Source: Chara braunii (lineage: Eukaryota > Streptophyta > Charophyceae > Charales > Characeae). From it: DNA of 64,000 bases. The notes under the pieces are model-generated. The model did not search any database and was not told where the DNA came from. It was given only the letters and a program-made list of their open reading frames with translations. Numbering within the stretch: the first letter of the stretch is position 1; every line of letters begins with the position of its first letter. Below, piece by piece: positions 30,953 through 41,974 of this stretch. The translations under genes and the position numbers were made by a program. Where the stretch lies: assembly GCA_003427395.1 (NCBI GenBank), contig BFEA01000193.1:2071839-2135838 (forward strand), given 5' to 3'.

Positions 30953-30978
30953 GCAAATACCCTTGTTAGGGTATTTGC
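30953..30978. repeat. 11-bp hairpin near poly-A, shared with 39766
   Basis: GCAAATACCCT-TGTT-AGGGTATTTGC. A homologous hairpin at 39766-39791 has compensated arm changes. It lies about 25 bases before a poly-A run at 31003-31036. Region 30140-30950 otherwise shows no gene. Confidence 0.85.
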
Positions 30979-31002
30979 CCCGATAGCGCCAGACAAATTT
31001 TC

Positions 31003-31039
<37 letters not shown>

Positions 31040-31074
31040 AGTACAACGAAGAAAGGTACACGGTGATAATTTTT

Positions 31075-31160
31075 GTCGTTTGTGCATTCGTTGAGCCTTC
31101 TGAGGCCATGAGATTTTTTATCGGTTGTGCATTCGTTGAGCCTTTTGTGGCCATGAGAGG
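31075..31160. repeat. 47-bp direct duplication
   Basis: Two copies of TTGTGCATTCGTTGAGCCTT plus GGCCATGAGA. Confidence 0.85.
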
Positions 31161-31179
31161 AGTCCGCTCCCCTGAGTGA

Positions 31180-31560
31180 CATTGAGCAAAGATTGTTGAT
31201 GTTCATAGGGGGAAGGGAGTGGCATTGAGCAGAGATTGCTGATGTTCATAGGGGGAGGGGACCGGAGGGGAGGCACAATGACTGGCCCATCGAAGAAGCT
31301 CGGTCCTGATGTTACCGGTTGACCCCTGGTCGGTATCGCCCACCTGCTGTGGCAGTTATCGTACGTGCTGATGGGTGCAGCTCCCGCATGTTCCCTCGTT
31401 GGACGCTTGAGCACGGATGTGGCTGCTACGGGGTTACGCGTAATACTATAATGATAATAAAAAAGGCCTGAAAGGCCGTCCTGTCCAGATTCGACAGATA
31501 GTTGAATTGGTTGGGCTATTAGCCCCGCTCAGTTCGTTGATGATATATCAAGGTCGTCGC
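31180..31560 (+). mobile_element. fragment related to the SINE-like body at 29117
   Basis: It contains GTTGATGTTCATAGGGGG (twice), GGGGAGGCACAATGACTGGC, an altered middle and the closing ATATCAAGGTCGTCGCCCTT, parallel to the body at 29117-29700. Confidence 0.65.
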
Positions 31561-31620
31561 CCTTTCTACGAGCTGTTGCGACGACCTTGTGATATCATCA
31601 ATGAACTGATTGGCCCAATA
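31513..31620. repeat. foldback of about 45-bp arms
   Basis: GGTTGGGCTATTAG...TTGATGATATATCAAGGTCG is followed, after a 20-base spacer, by the inverted CGACCTTGTGATATCATCAA...TTGGCCCAATA. Arms are imperfect. Confidence 0.75.
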
Positions 31621-31849
31621 CTTGCAGAGGTCCCATCTATATAGTCTTAGGAGTAGTGGTATGAGGGTAGTGAAAGACAAAAAAAAATTGAGAGAAGAAC
31701 ATAGTGTAGAAATAAAAAAAGAAAGGGGGTCGGTCACCCCACATAAAGGCCGTTACTGGGAGCATTACCCAACTTCTCTTTTTACAGGACCCTGTCGGGG
31801 ACCAGGTGTTACCGAATTGATCTCATTTTTTTTATTTATTTTTTTCGTT

Positions 31850-32040
31850 CCAAGAACTTCATATGTGGGAAAACCCACTTAACGAGGTGATAAGAGCAGC
31901 CCCGTTAAGTGAGTCTCGATGTTGAAGGCTCCATCTATTGGTGGAGAGCTACACCTGCTGGAAATCGGGTCCAGCGTCCATGTACAATAATATGTGTCAG
32001 CTGGAAATCGGGTCTTGCGTCCCTTATACAATGATGTCAA
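31850..32040. repeat. dispersed repeat shared with 56330-56450
   Basis: Shared blocks: AGGGCAGCCC-like, CTCCATCTATTGGTGG, GAGCTACACCTGCT and a TCCAGCGTCC-TGTACA segment, the last duplicated here. Class unknown. Confidence 0.6.
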
Positions 32041-32188
32041 TAGTGTGTGAGGGCAGTCGTTAATATCTAGTTTATATGTGCTGTGTGAAGTTAAGGACCC
32101 TTGCCCCTCTATTCGTCATGTCCCTCTATGGAGGAGGCATTGATTACTTCCCAGAACAGGGAAGGATTGACCCCCTGCCCTCTTAAAT

Positions 32189-32370
32189 CACCAGTACTTG
32201 GCCCAGCTATCGGTAGCGGGCGATCCCCGTTCACGCGTCGGTAGTTGCGGGTCTCGGGGCACCGAACCACAATGGCTGGAAGCGCCGAAACGGTGCCCCA
32301 ACGGCTCAGCAAAACTTGGCGCGCAGTGGGTATCCTGGCTTGGTATCAATAGTTGGGCCAAGTACTGGTG
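32189..32370. mobile_element. MITE with CACCAGTACTTGGCCCA termini, 182 bp
   Basis: The left CACCAGTACTTGGCCCAGCT and right AGTTGGGCCAAGTACTGGTG ends are inverted repeats of about 22 bases. No transposase. A related end lies at 45320-45358. Confidence 0.8.
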
Positions 32371-32396
32371 GTTTAACTACAAATCCGACAAAGAGT

Positions 32397-35300
32397 TGTC
32401 GAGCGTATCGGTCCGGCACCGTACATGGCAGCGCGGGACCCTCTCGGCCGCGTCACGCAGGAGTTGGACCAACTTCGTTACGAACACACAAAGGGAGCTT
32501 CCTTAGGCCGCTCCAGCCGAGTGCGCCAGCCATACCTCTCGCGAGCCCCTACGACAGCATAGGGCCTACGCGAGGCACAACTTACCTCCACCTTACGGGA
32601 GCTGTCACCTCCCTTCGGTGGGCGTATCCCCCCTGAGCTACCAGCCCACGGTACGAAAGCTAATCAGTTGCAATCGCAGAGCTGGGTCAACCGAGGGCGT
32701 TTCTCGTTCGTTGTAGCATAGGGGGTACGTGCGGTAGTACGCCTATCGGGCCCGCATGCGAACCAACATCTTGGGGGGCTGAGGTCCCAAACGCGGCTCG
32801 TCGTCGGTCGACTAGGACGCATCCCACACACCACGCGCACACCACTCTAATGACCACAAAACAACAACACATACACACATACGCACAAAACGACACAACA
32901 CGAACGACGCGACACAAACAACGCGACACAAACAACGCGACAATGCTTCTAGCCCCTTCGGTAGCCATCCCATAACTTTCCGATGCAGAAATCGAATAGG
33001 CATCGCGCGCGAGATTTAGTATAAAACCGCGTGGACGCAGGGCTAACTCATATCGACTCACAATGCAAACGTACGCAAGCAGTCACAATGATGACGTACT
33101 ATGTAGTGCCCATAATCAAGCGGTCCATCGTGGATCCGAGTACCGCTTATGACACTCAAGTGTCATACTCGAAGTGTCGTGAGGGTCTAATCCTTCATGA
33201 TATTGCACGGCTGAAGGAATAGTCGTGCAGCCGCCGCGAGACCTCCGACCTTTGGTCTGAGTGTCTCGGTAGGCAAGGCAAATAAGCTCTGCACGGGGAC
33301 AAATTCCTTCCCTGTAGAGTCTAGGGTTTGGGATGTCCTGGACAAGGACCTCGAATCCCGGCCCAGGACCAACGTCCGACTATAAAAATCTCTAAAAAAC
33401 AAAGGATAAAAAAAAGTCTCCCTTTTCTCTCAAACACATAATCTGTTTAACCCTCGCGCACGATCACATCAAGCCGCGCACATACCCAAGGCACATATAA
33501 ATATATACATGGTGCTTATTTATATAGGATGATCGCTTCTCACAGTCACAATGAGACTCCTCTCAGCCATATGTGTGTAATCGTAGGCAGTCACATCCAG
33601 AGTCCGAACTACAACCATACCTGCAATCACATCAAAGATCCAACAAAGGTCCACGCACTACATGGCGTCAACTTCAACCATTCTCTATACTCATACCCCT
33701 CGCTTTAGCCATACAAACCTCACTCTTGTGCAACTCCCCAAAATAAGTACTCAGTACCTTTGTTAAATGACCATTCAATAAAGTCCGGGTGAAAACACAA
33801 TGAAACAATTCAAACCACAGGGCTAAAGCCTTTAGGTTGAGTAGCAAGAGTGGATTGGAGTTGAATCACAAACCGACGAATCGGCAACCGACCTGTTATA
33901 AGTGATAACAGAAGATGATTCTTGCAAGATCAAGCTGAAACTAGCCGAAGCCCTGAGTGGGATGTCCAAGAAAGACCTGTACCATAAGACAGGTCAATGC
34001 CCAAACTAAATCATCAACATATGAGGGACGAACCTCCATAGCACATTCCTACTCAAACTATCTGCCAACTAAGTCTAAGCCTACCTCTAAGCCAGTGCCC
34101 AAAGCAAAGGTAGACTAATGGCAGAATCCCCCCTAATCAGGGTGGATCACCAAAATCGAACTCCTTTAAACTAAGAAAAATTTCGGCAGCGCTTTCCGTA
34201 GAAAAAGTGCCTTTTCAGAATTCATATCAGCCCGAATATGAAAACAGAAATAGTCTTTGACTTTCCAAAGTCCAATTTTGTCTAACTCCCTGACTTAGCA
34301 AAAATTAGGGCAACACTCCCTTTAGAAAATGAGACTTTCCATATTTTTCCTAAGCCATATATGAACTTTAAACAAGTTGAACTTTGAAAAGTCAAGAATT
34401 GACTAACTCCCTGGATTTGTAGAAATTTCGGCAGTGATTCCCGTAGAGAAAGTAGCTTACCAAAATTTATACAAAGCCAAGTATAACAAAAGATCCCAGA
34501 AAATGCGAGAATTGGTCTAAGTAAAAAACTTAGCTCAGAAAATGCAGAAGTTGAACTAACTTCTATCGCTCTAGCACGTGGCGAGAAACTAAAGCAACTA
34601 CATGTCAACCTAAAACTCGAACCAAGTAGTAGCCTCACTCAGTCCCATGCAGACCAGACCACAAAGGTAAGTATTATCGTCATCCCAAGGTCAATTTAAC
34701 AGACAATAGTCCATAATTTTTCAATGACTTAACCCCTTATACCCAACTTACATAGGGCATTAAGTCAGGTTATCCAATCTTATGGAACATGCATGACCCA
34801 GCCATTGAATATACACAAACAGGTTGCACGACTACTTTTCTCTTCCTTTGGGCATATGACTAAGCCATTCATCTTAGAAACAAAGCTTAGTCGCCCTGAA
34901 CTATTTAATACCCAAGTTATATATACTTCTCTGACTTAGTGTTCAAACGCTGGGCGTATGACTGAGTCATTCATCTTAGAAACAAAGCTCAGCCTGCCCA
35001 AAGTTACCTTCAGTTATACTCTTAGTTATATTCTCTTCAACTTATGATAAGTTATAGTCAGGTCATCCAATCTTATGGAACCTGTGTCTGACTAGCCTGT
35101 TCATAGATAAAATAATAATAAGGTATAGCCAAATTATAACCTCTCAGTTCCAGCATGTGCGAGGCATTGGGCCAGACCATCCAATCTTATGGAACATATT
35201 TGGTCCTTTGCCAGGTTCATTTATTTCTGAACCATCTGTGTGCGGCATGAGTACAAAGTCATCCAATCTTATGGAACGTGCTTTGTTCTCAGCAAGAATT

Positions 35301-36210
35301 ACTCCCTCAGAACGAAACAGGAAGAGGCAGGGTCATCCAATCTTATAGAACTTGCTCAGACCTCCTCGATCAGAAACTAATGAAACAGAGTAAACCCCAA
35401 CTAAACACGACAGCCAAGTCATCCAATCTTATGGAACAGGCTTGGCTCCTAAAAGTCAGCCACAATCAAGCCCTCACAAGTCAGAGCAATCAGACCATCC
35501 AATCTTATGGAACGCGTCTGATTCTCAATGCAATTCAACAAAATAAAACACAGCAGTCAGACCATCCAATCTTATGGAACATGCCTGACCCCGTAAGACC
35601 CTTTCAATCCCAAGCAAAAATGCCTTTCTCCCATCCTTCCCCCAGATGCAAACCCCTTTCTCCTGAGCAAGTTTGCTTTCAGACAATAAAAAATTGAAAC
35701 TGAAATTGTCCACACGTTCCTTTACTCAGTCTGAGTTGCGTCATGCCAGTCAAACTAAAAGTCAAAGGTAGGGGCACACTCAATATACTCAGCCAAACAT
35801 AGCAAGATGTACAAATAGGGGCTATACCAGGGTATATAGAGGGAAAACAATGGTTACCTTTCAATTCTCTGCCTCCATAACTCCTCCTGAGTTCCGGCAG
35901 AGCTCCCGCAATCGGTGGGGGGACTCCCCACAGAGTCTTGACGTGGTCCTACGGGTTGCAATCCCAACTCCCGCCTTCCTCTCGTTACCGGATAGACTAG
36001 ACTTAGAGTAAGAAAGGCAGTAGAAGGGAGTTTAAGACTCTCAGATCCAAGAAAGGTGCACCCAGACTTGCAGGAGAGGGCCTTGTTACCTTCATACGCC
36101 TGAGGGCCCTGCAATGGTGGCCAAAATGTGACAGCTGAGTCAAAGCTCCGGGTCAAACCGCTGAAGTCAAACCTCCGATGACTTCTCAAATCGCAGCACT
36201 AACTCCTTGC
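32397..36210 (-). mobile_element. hairpin-rich LTR-type element, copy 2
   Basis: This block is collinear with 56581-62035. Landmarks are the TGTCGAGCG edge (32397), CTCGCGAGCCCCTACGACAG (about 32540), GTCGGTCGACTAGGACGCAT (about 32805), GGGATGTCCTGGACAAGGA (33331), two conserved small hairpins (33873-33911), two to three iterations of AAATTTCGGCAGCGCTT (34175-34480), the hairpin array (34764-35589), a conserved 250-base closing module (35884-36126) and TCGCAGCACTAAC (36194). No coding sequence was recognised. It is either a very long LTR-plus-leader or a non-coding derivative. Near 36105-36122 the minus strand resembles a primer-binding site (TGGCCACCATTGCAGGGCCC). Confidence 0.7.
34764..35589. 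repeat. hairpin array A: invariant core, covarying arms
   Basis: Eight units share ATCCAATCTTATGGAAC-like cores (CCAT/ATGG inner stem). Outer arms differ but pair: 35055-35094 TAGTCAG/CTGACTA; 35169-35206 GGGCCAGA/TTTGGTCC; 35249-35290 GAGTACAAAG/CTTTGTTCTC; 35412-35447 AGCCAAG/CTTGGCT; 35488-35523 AATCAGA/TCTGATT; 35556-35589 GTCAG/CTGAC. Weaker: 34764-34797 and 35324-35364. Two further units with another core (CATTCATCTTAGAAACAAA) lie at 34850-34896 (GACTAAGC/GCTTAGTC plus GGGC/GCCC) and 34951-35000 (CTGAG/CTCAG plus TGGGC/GCCCA). Confidence 0.9.
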
Positions 36211-37376
36211 CCCCCCCCGCGGGACTCAGTCATCTTTCCAAAGTGCGACAATAACCCCCCCTTGTAGTCCAATCGTTCCTCTAAGCTCCAACACTCGAGC
36301 AGTCGATACGGTGGCTCGGCCTTCAGCTCACCCGTACAGTAATATCCTGCAATTGACAGCTGCTGTGCTAGAACAGCTAGCACGAAACGTGATGAGCGGC
36401 TATGCCGCTGCAGCAGGCCCGACACACCGACGGCTCCTCCTCATGCTGCAATAGTGACATTGTATCAGCTGAACACCAATCTTCACTCCGTAGCTAGCCA
36501 CTGACACTCCGTCCAGCAGCAAGTTGTGCCTGGGTGAGCCTGCAGTTCCATGGGTGAGCTTCGAACCCGTAGCAATGGTTCCAACTTGGGAGCACTCCAA
36601 CAACCGTATGAGGTACAGTGGTAACGGCTCTGGAATAAGCCAACTGAACCTCAGAACTCAGGTTGTCACTGCCTCAAATACCCAGGCTGCGGGCTATTTG
36701 GAGACCAAACTGGTATACAGTAACTCGAGACAGTATGACCGCTTTAAACAGTAGGAATACAACAGTGCCTCCTAGTCAGCAGCACCACAAATGACCACGA
36801 CGAACTCAGAGTACGATGAATACCACCGGCGCCGCGTCTACACTCTCCTCAATCCGATGCAGATTCCAACCTACGAATGTAGCCGGCCATCATCCTGGCT
36901 GAGTTCAGGCAAAAGTAAAGTAAAAGCTCACTCGTATACCGCTCGATAGGGTGGCTTAGCTTTTAGTTCTTCCTGGATTGCCATTCCTGCCCGATAGGTA
37001 CGTATTCTTCCTTCGCTCGCCCTTTTCCTCTTCATGCGCCCGTTATTCTCCTACTCCAAAGCGCTCGGCCTCTGACCCGGCCAGGTTCAACCAGTCAAAA
37101 GGAAAACTCTTTGCATCAGAACCACGCCGACGGACAGAAGCCTTTCCATTACGAGAACAGTCTAGATAGTGAGTAGGCCTTCATTACGGATGAAAACCAT
37201 CGTGCCGGAAAGCGAGGATGACATCTGCGGGCATCAGCGGGGTCATCACGCAGTGGGGCGATCACGAACCGCTGCTCCAACCAATCGCGGCGCCGAATCT
37301 ACCATCAGAAATGGAGTCATACTTTGCCACTTCGACGTTCACTCCCCACATCCACACACTTGGCCTGCAGGTAAGT

Positions 37377-37384
<8 letters not shown>
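36211..37384. other. no gene recognised; CAG/CAAC-rich sequence
   Basis: Possibly the LTR of the hairpin-rich element (TGTGACAGCTGAG starts at 36127). Words such as CAGCAGCA, CGACGA and CAACAGT recur, as they do at 62040-63500. No supported exon. Confidence 0.4.

Positions 37385-37444
<60 letters not shown>
37385..37444. repeat. (TC)n microsatellite
   Basis: About 30 TC units directly after GCAGGTAAGTCC, a consensus-like 5' splice site. Confidence 0.95.
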
Positions 37445-37447
<3 letters not shown>

Positions 37448-37649
37448 GCAGTTCCTCCTGCGTGGATGCACCTGGCCGTCGGTATTGACGTGGTTCATTT
37501 GAACTCTGCTGCGAGTCACGGGCGGGAAGAAAAACGACGGCAATGATCAGGTTGAACCTGAAAGCATTCGTGACGGGCAGAATGGCGAACGACAGCAGCG
37601 TTGATTATTATCACGGCGACGGTCGTAACGTGCTCTGCTGCCTCGCTTC

Positions 37650-37796
37650 GCCAAACGTGCAAAATGAGAATAAATCTTCTACCGCAATGCGACCAGGTAC
37701 GTGCTTCCCAACCTCTTCTTCCTAAACCAGCACCCGGTTTCGTTCTTCGCCAGATGCACGAAATGAGAATGAATCTCCCGCTAGAGCACGGTAAGA
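37650..37796 (+). other. two exon-like modules encoding a MRxNLPLxH motif
   Basis: The first module (37655-37696) reads CKMRINLLPQCDQ and is followed by GTACGT. The second (37753-37790) reads MHEMRMNLPLEH, preceded by a pyrimidine tract and CAG and followed by GTAAGA. Both lie in one frame. Related text occurs at 24495, 42336, 63541 and 63806. Function unknown. Confidence 0.45.
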
Positions 37797-37799
37797 TAC

Positions 37800-38706
37800 G
37801 TCCTCACACCCCCTTCGCGCGGCCTTTAATGCTCACACCGGCCGAGTCGTCGCCCAAATCAGAAAACTGGCATGACCATTTGATCCGGATGGCCTTAAAA
37901 CCCCCAATCAGACTCCTAGTTCGCCAAAATCGGTTACAGAACGAGCGAGATACATCGTTTTTCCACCTTCTTGCTTCTTCGTTTCCACCATCTCCCACCT
38001 CCGCGGATGCTCTTCTCTACTAACCTCCGAAACCACTAACTTATAGCTAAAACTAACTGCAGATCTAGGTTCGCCTCAGGTCAAAACCCCTGATTCGACT
38101 CCTCCCCCGCCGAAATCCGTCCACTAACGAGTGCACAACGCCTTCTCCCTCCTCTTCCATCCCTCTTCCGCCACAACTCCGCGCTCTAACTTTTTCTACT
38201 ACCTCTAATTTACTAACTTTTATCTAAAACTAACATCAAAATCGGAGTCGCCGTGGCCCAAAACCTCAAGCCGGCTTCTCTCCTCACCCGTTTCCTTCAA
38301 GGATCGGGTGGCTTTCCCGTTTTCCTTCTCTCTCCCGCCAACACTCACTTCCGACATAACCCGTTTCCCTCTCCCGACATAACCCGTTTCCCTCTCCGTA
38401 TGCACCCGGCGCGGTTTTCCGCCCAGGTTTGTTCCCTCTTTTAGCCCGGTGCCACCCACTACCGCTCGTCTCTCCTGCTGCCTGCCTACTCCTCCGCTTC
38501 CCACTTCGAAATTACTCGGCCGTAAACGCGTGCCAGGTTCGCCCCCCCCTCTTCCGCTGTCTTTACCGCTCGCAGCTTCTCCCTCCTCCCTGTTGTCGTC
38601 AACTGGACTTAGCTCCCCGCGACCGACCTGCTACTTTCAAACAATGCGAGGACCCAGCCAGAGAAGCCCCGACAGCCAAGCATCAAGAAAAGGGGACACT
38701 CCCCCG
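37800..38706. other. C/T-rich sequence without a supported gene
   Basis: It contains a 23-bp direct repeat (CCGACATAACCCGTTTCCCT, 38354 and 38377). No conserved protein features are seen on either strand. Confidence 0.5.
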
Positions 38707-38788
38707 GCTTTATACCTGCCCGCGCTACGCGCAGGCCAACTAATCTCCCCTGTGCCGTTCCGACCCCGGCGGATGCCTCGAAGGACCT
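38707..38788 (-). pseudogene. U6 snRNA-derived sequence, full length, diverged
   Basis: The minus strand aligns end to end with U6: GTCCTTCGAGGCATCCG (5' stem-loop), GGTCGGAACGGCACAGGGGA (U6: TTGGAACGATACAGAGA), GATTAGTTGGCC-TGCGCG and a TATAAA end. The ACAGAGA box reads ACAGGGG and the AGC triad region is changed, so it is not functional. Confidence 0.6.
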
Positions 38789-38957
38789 CGGCTACAGCAA
38801 CGTCCCACGCCCCTTCACGACCCGAGCAGCTGTAACATCGCCCTGGCCCACGATATCGGGCACGGATCTGGCCCCCCTTTTGGGGTAGATTCGAACAGGT
38901 AACGTACTACAGACTATGGCGGTACCAAGTGTTCGGGCCTGCCCCCCCCCTTCCCCT

Positions 38958-39033
38958 GATTTATGCCTATCATCCCCTACGCAGGGGCCATGCGAATCTT
39001 CGCTCCAAATTTTTGCGGATGTCCCGAAGGACC
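38958..39033 (-). pseudogene. U6 snRNA-derived sequence, full length
   Basis: The minus strand reads GGTCCTTCGGGACATCCGC, AAAAATTTGGAGCGAAGATT, CGCATGGCCCCTGCG, TAGGGGATGATAGGCATAAA. This follows U6 from the 5' stem-loop to the 3' region, but the ATACAGAG segment holding the 5' splice-site-pairing box is deleted. It lies about 250 bases from the preceding copy with shared flanking text. Confidence 0.75.
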
Positions 39034-39301
39034 TAGCCGCGGTGGCACCCCCCCCCTCGGCTCTTCAGGGTTTAGGCAGCCAGTCGCAGTGCTGCGCCCG
39101 AAACCAAAACGGGGCCACGAATAGTAATAATAAAATTTATAAATAAAAATAAAATATAGAAAAGCAAGGATAAAATGAAATATCACAACCAAAAACCCCT
39201 AAGCAGGGCGCGGGGGCTGCTAAAGCCCCACCGGTCCCGTGGACCGGGTCTGTCGCCGCGCTTGTTAGCAAAACCGAGGGGGGGATAGACCCGTCAGGCC
39301 C

Positions 39302-39538
39302 TCAACCTCCTCGTATCACTCGGATACTCCCACGTCGTCGCCACTCGACCTCGATCCGTGAATGTCTCAGATAAAAATCCGCGCCGCGGCTAATAGCGCT
39401 AAACCCAAGGCTGACGGATGCCTGAATAAAACAGACCTCGTGTGATGCGCGGGCCCACTGAAAACACTCCAAATCCTCCTCGTTGTCGATGTCATCCTCC
39501 GCAAGTACGCACAGGTCGCGGACAGGTACGTTAGTCAA
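39302..39538 (-). other. unrecognised open segment (78 codons)
   Basis: It encodes an acidic start (LAEDDIDNEEDLECFQWA) and a basic end (RHSRIEVEWRRRGSIRVIRG). No family was recognised. It sits between U6-derived sequence and the hairpin at 39766; it may be transposon debris. Confidence 0.25.
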
Positions 39539-39765
39539 CGAGACAAACTTTTTAATCCCTATTTAATCAGAAAAAATCTGGCTGGCGGTCACGCCGACTC
39601 TTCAATCATCAACAATAAAAAAAGATCACGCTCGCCTCAAACCCGCGCGCCCACACACCCTTTATTCTAGTCAACCATCCAGCCGTCACAACCGCATGGA
39701 CGCACGGCGCCTCACGCAAAATACTTAAACTTTCAACTTATTTCCTGTCGCTTGCAAAAACCAGG

Positions 39766-39791
39766 GCGGATACCCTTGTAAGGGTATTCGC
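39766..39791. repeat. 11-bp hairpin, relative of 30953
   Basis: GCGGATACCCT-TGTA-AGGGTATTCGC. Relative to 30953 the third pair is G-C instead of A-T and the fourth G.T instead of A-T. Flanks (AAAACC before, CCGA-AACG after) are also shared. A run of C at 39809-39823 sits where the other copy has poly-A. Confidence 0.85.
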
Positions 39792-39839
39792 GCCGACAAC
39801 GTATTTCCCCCCCCCCCCCCCCAGAAAGCAAAACACGAT

Positions 39840-40610
39840 TCAACTCACGCAACCATAAATGTCCAACTTCTAACCTGACGAACAATAAACAAAAAGTGAA
39901 TTGTTAATGAAGTTCTCATCTTACTGATCATTCCCCAAGCGCCGGATGCCGCCGCTATTGTTGTAGATGGGAGAAGCTTCACCGAAGGTAACTTCATCGC
40001 CATTTTCATCAGCAATGTTGATGATGTGGTTAATGTTGATGTTGCCCGATCATTCTTCTTCACTTTGTCTGCAAAGAAACTTGGCCTACTGAAAGTTAAC
40101 TGTAACCACTATGCCTTTGTGCTGCTACGATCCTAGCTACTGTTCCTAAGTAAGAGACACAACTCCATACACAAACCTATCGCACGGTCTGACCCCGGCC
40201 TACCATCAGTCGGTTGGACGCCTCGGGTCTTGTGGGCACATGACACTCTCCACCCTCCTCCTCGTTTGGCCTACTACGGTGTAACCCTGTGATAAAACAA
40301 CCGACTGCCCTGGTTGTGAGGACAACGCTAAATTGAGCTACCTAAGCATACCATAGTCCTAAGAAGGGTACGGGGTTGAGGAGGTGGGGGATAGGGGGTG
40401 GGAGAGGACACGTGGACGTGGTGGGAAAGCGAGGTGAGGGTAGTGTAAGAAAGGTGGATCAAGGGCGCGAGGGGGAGGGGGTGGGGAGGGTGGGGTTCTG
40501 CGTGTGGGTAGTGTATATGATGTTGGTTGGGGGAAGGAGGGATGGGCGTCGTAGGGGTTGGAGTATGCTGATATGAGGGAGAGGGAGGTGTTGCCAGAAG
40601 CAATCTATAT
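39840..40610. other. no gene recognised; G/T-rich block at 40370-40600
   Basis: 40370-40600 is strongly purine/G-rich on the plus strand (GGGTGGGAGAGG-like text), giving proline-rich frames on minus that are compositional. There is nothing else to support. Confidence 0.4.
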
Positions 40611-41917
40611 GGGTTCAAGCCACAGAGAGATAGTCAATCGGCCCTGCATAGTGATTGCATCTAACTGGTTGTCCCTAGCCCAGGTTACCAGGAACCAGTG
40701 ACACCCTCTGGATGTAATGCCCTGTCTTGCCTTGTGAGTTCAGCCAACTTTGATCATGCTCCTGATCAGGGCCTTAAGCTTTTGAATGATAGTTGCTTCA
40801 CTGGTCCATTGCTGTCTGAAGATGATGTTGTTTCTATCATCCCATATGAGTCAGATGATGATTGAGTGAATTGCCTATGCCACGTAGCGCTTGAATCAAG
40901 ATAGCGTCAGTCGACCAAGGAGGGCCCATGTTTCGTCCCATATTAAAAGGGTGCCTGCGAAGCACCTCCAGTGTTTATCCCACCATTCTCATATGCATCT
41001 GGATGTTCGGCATGCCCTGATAAGATGATGCAGGGATTCCTCTTCCCTCCCTGCACACCGCTTGCATTTGGTATCCAAATCCATTCCTCTTTCAGATAAC
41101 CACGCGGCACATGGGATTATGGAGTGCGAGAGCATCCACAGAAGACTTTAAAGTTTCTGAGAGGGGATAAGAGGTAGTTGCTCCAAGAGAGGTCTGAGAT
41201 CTTTCTCCCTAGACAGCGGTTCTGCCTGCACCATGTTGCCGAGTGTGGTTGCTGCTTCCTGATCTAAAGTTGCTTCGTGGAGAGTATCGCCCTACCCGGT
41301 TTTTATGCATACTGGAAGAGGTAGTTTTTTTTCCCTTCAGGGGAACTCCAGTGGTGGTCGGCGGGATCAAGTCTCAGGGTGAGCAGCGGGCATCCTTGGC
41401 AGAGCAATTGGTGAGTCATTGAGGCTCTCGTTGTGTGGGTGTGAACCTGGATCAGAGAAATTGAGATTCTTAGTGAAATGGTCACCTCCCCCTGCAACTT
41501 CAGAAGTGTTTGGCCTCCCTTTGAGTATGTTGACCAGTCTTAGGCAAGCCAAATATTATCGTCCAATTCCCCAATAATCCTTAGTATGCCTGAAGGTGCT
41601 GCAGTCGTCTCTGCCACATACCACTCCCCTTCGACTGGCTTGCTCGAGCCAAGAGCTCTTGCCAGTGGAGGGGGATGGCCGCTCGAAGTTGGTGGAGTCT
41701 GCTTTCTACAGGCGTCCAGTCTGATCTTGAGTTCATATGTTGCAACCCATTCCTTCGCCTCCTCCTGCCACAGGTCCCGAATTATTCCCACACATCTCTC
41801 TACCCATTTCCTTCCGAAAACCCCTGTTGTAGCTGCAGCTGAGAAGAGTTGCCCTTGCTCATGAAGCGTCTGATCATTAAAAAAAAATATACGTCTTAAA
41901 ACTTTTTCCCTGGTCAC
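40610..41917 (-). mobile_element. LINE ORF2 C-terminal remnant with zf-RVT domain
   Basis: Minus strand, high to low: an ORF (41917-41540) with GQLFSAAATTGVFGRKWVER and IIRDLWQEEAKEWVATYELK; broken text near 41250-41150 (ISDLSWSNYLLSPLRNFKVF); then LWMLSHSIIPCAAWLSERGM, DLDTKCKRCAGREEESLHHL and IRACRTSRC (about 41130-40990). The C-x2-C ... H-x4-C pattern after a W-x2-x-H-x3-P-x3-x-L block is the zf-RVT domain of plant LINEs. The tail (WALLGRLTLS, IIIWLIWDDRNNIIF) continues to about 40610. Several stops. A different lineage from the copy at 15130. Confidence 0.8.
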
Positions 41918-41974
41918 AGGCTCCTTCCTGGTCTCGTAAGTACGCGATTTAGCCTCCGGTTTGCTCTCCTGTAA

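Noticed and set aside
34764-35589. CRISPR array
   Set aside because: Spacing is irregular (about 60-110 bases), repeats are imperfect and extend into complementary arms, and the genome is eukaryotic with no cas genes.
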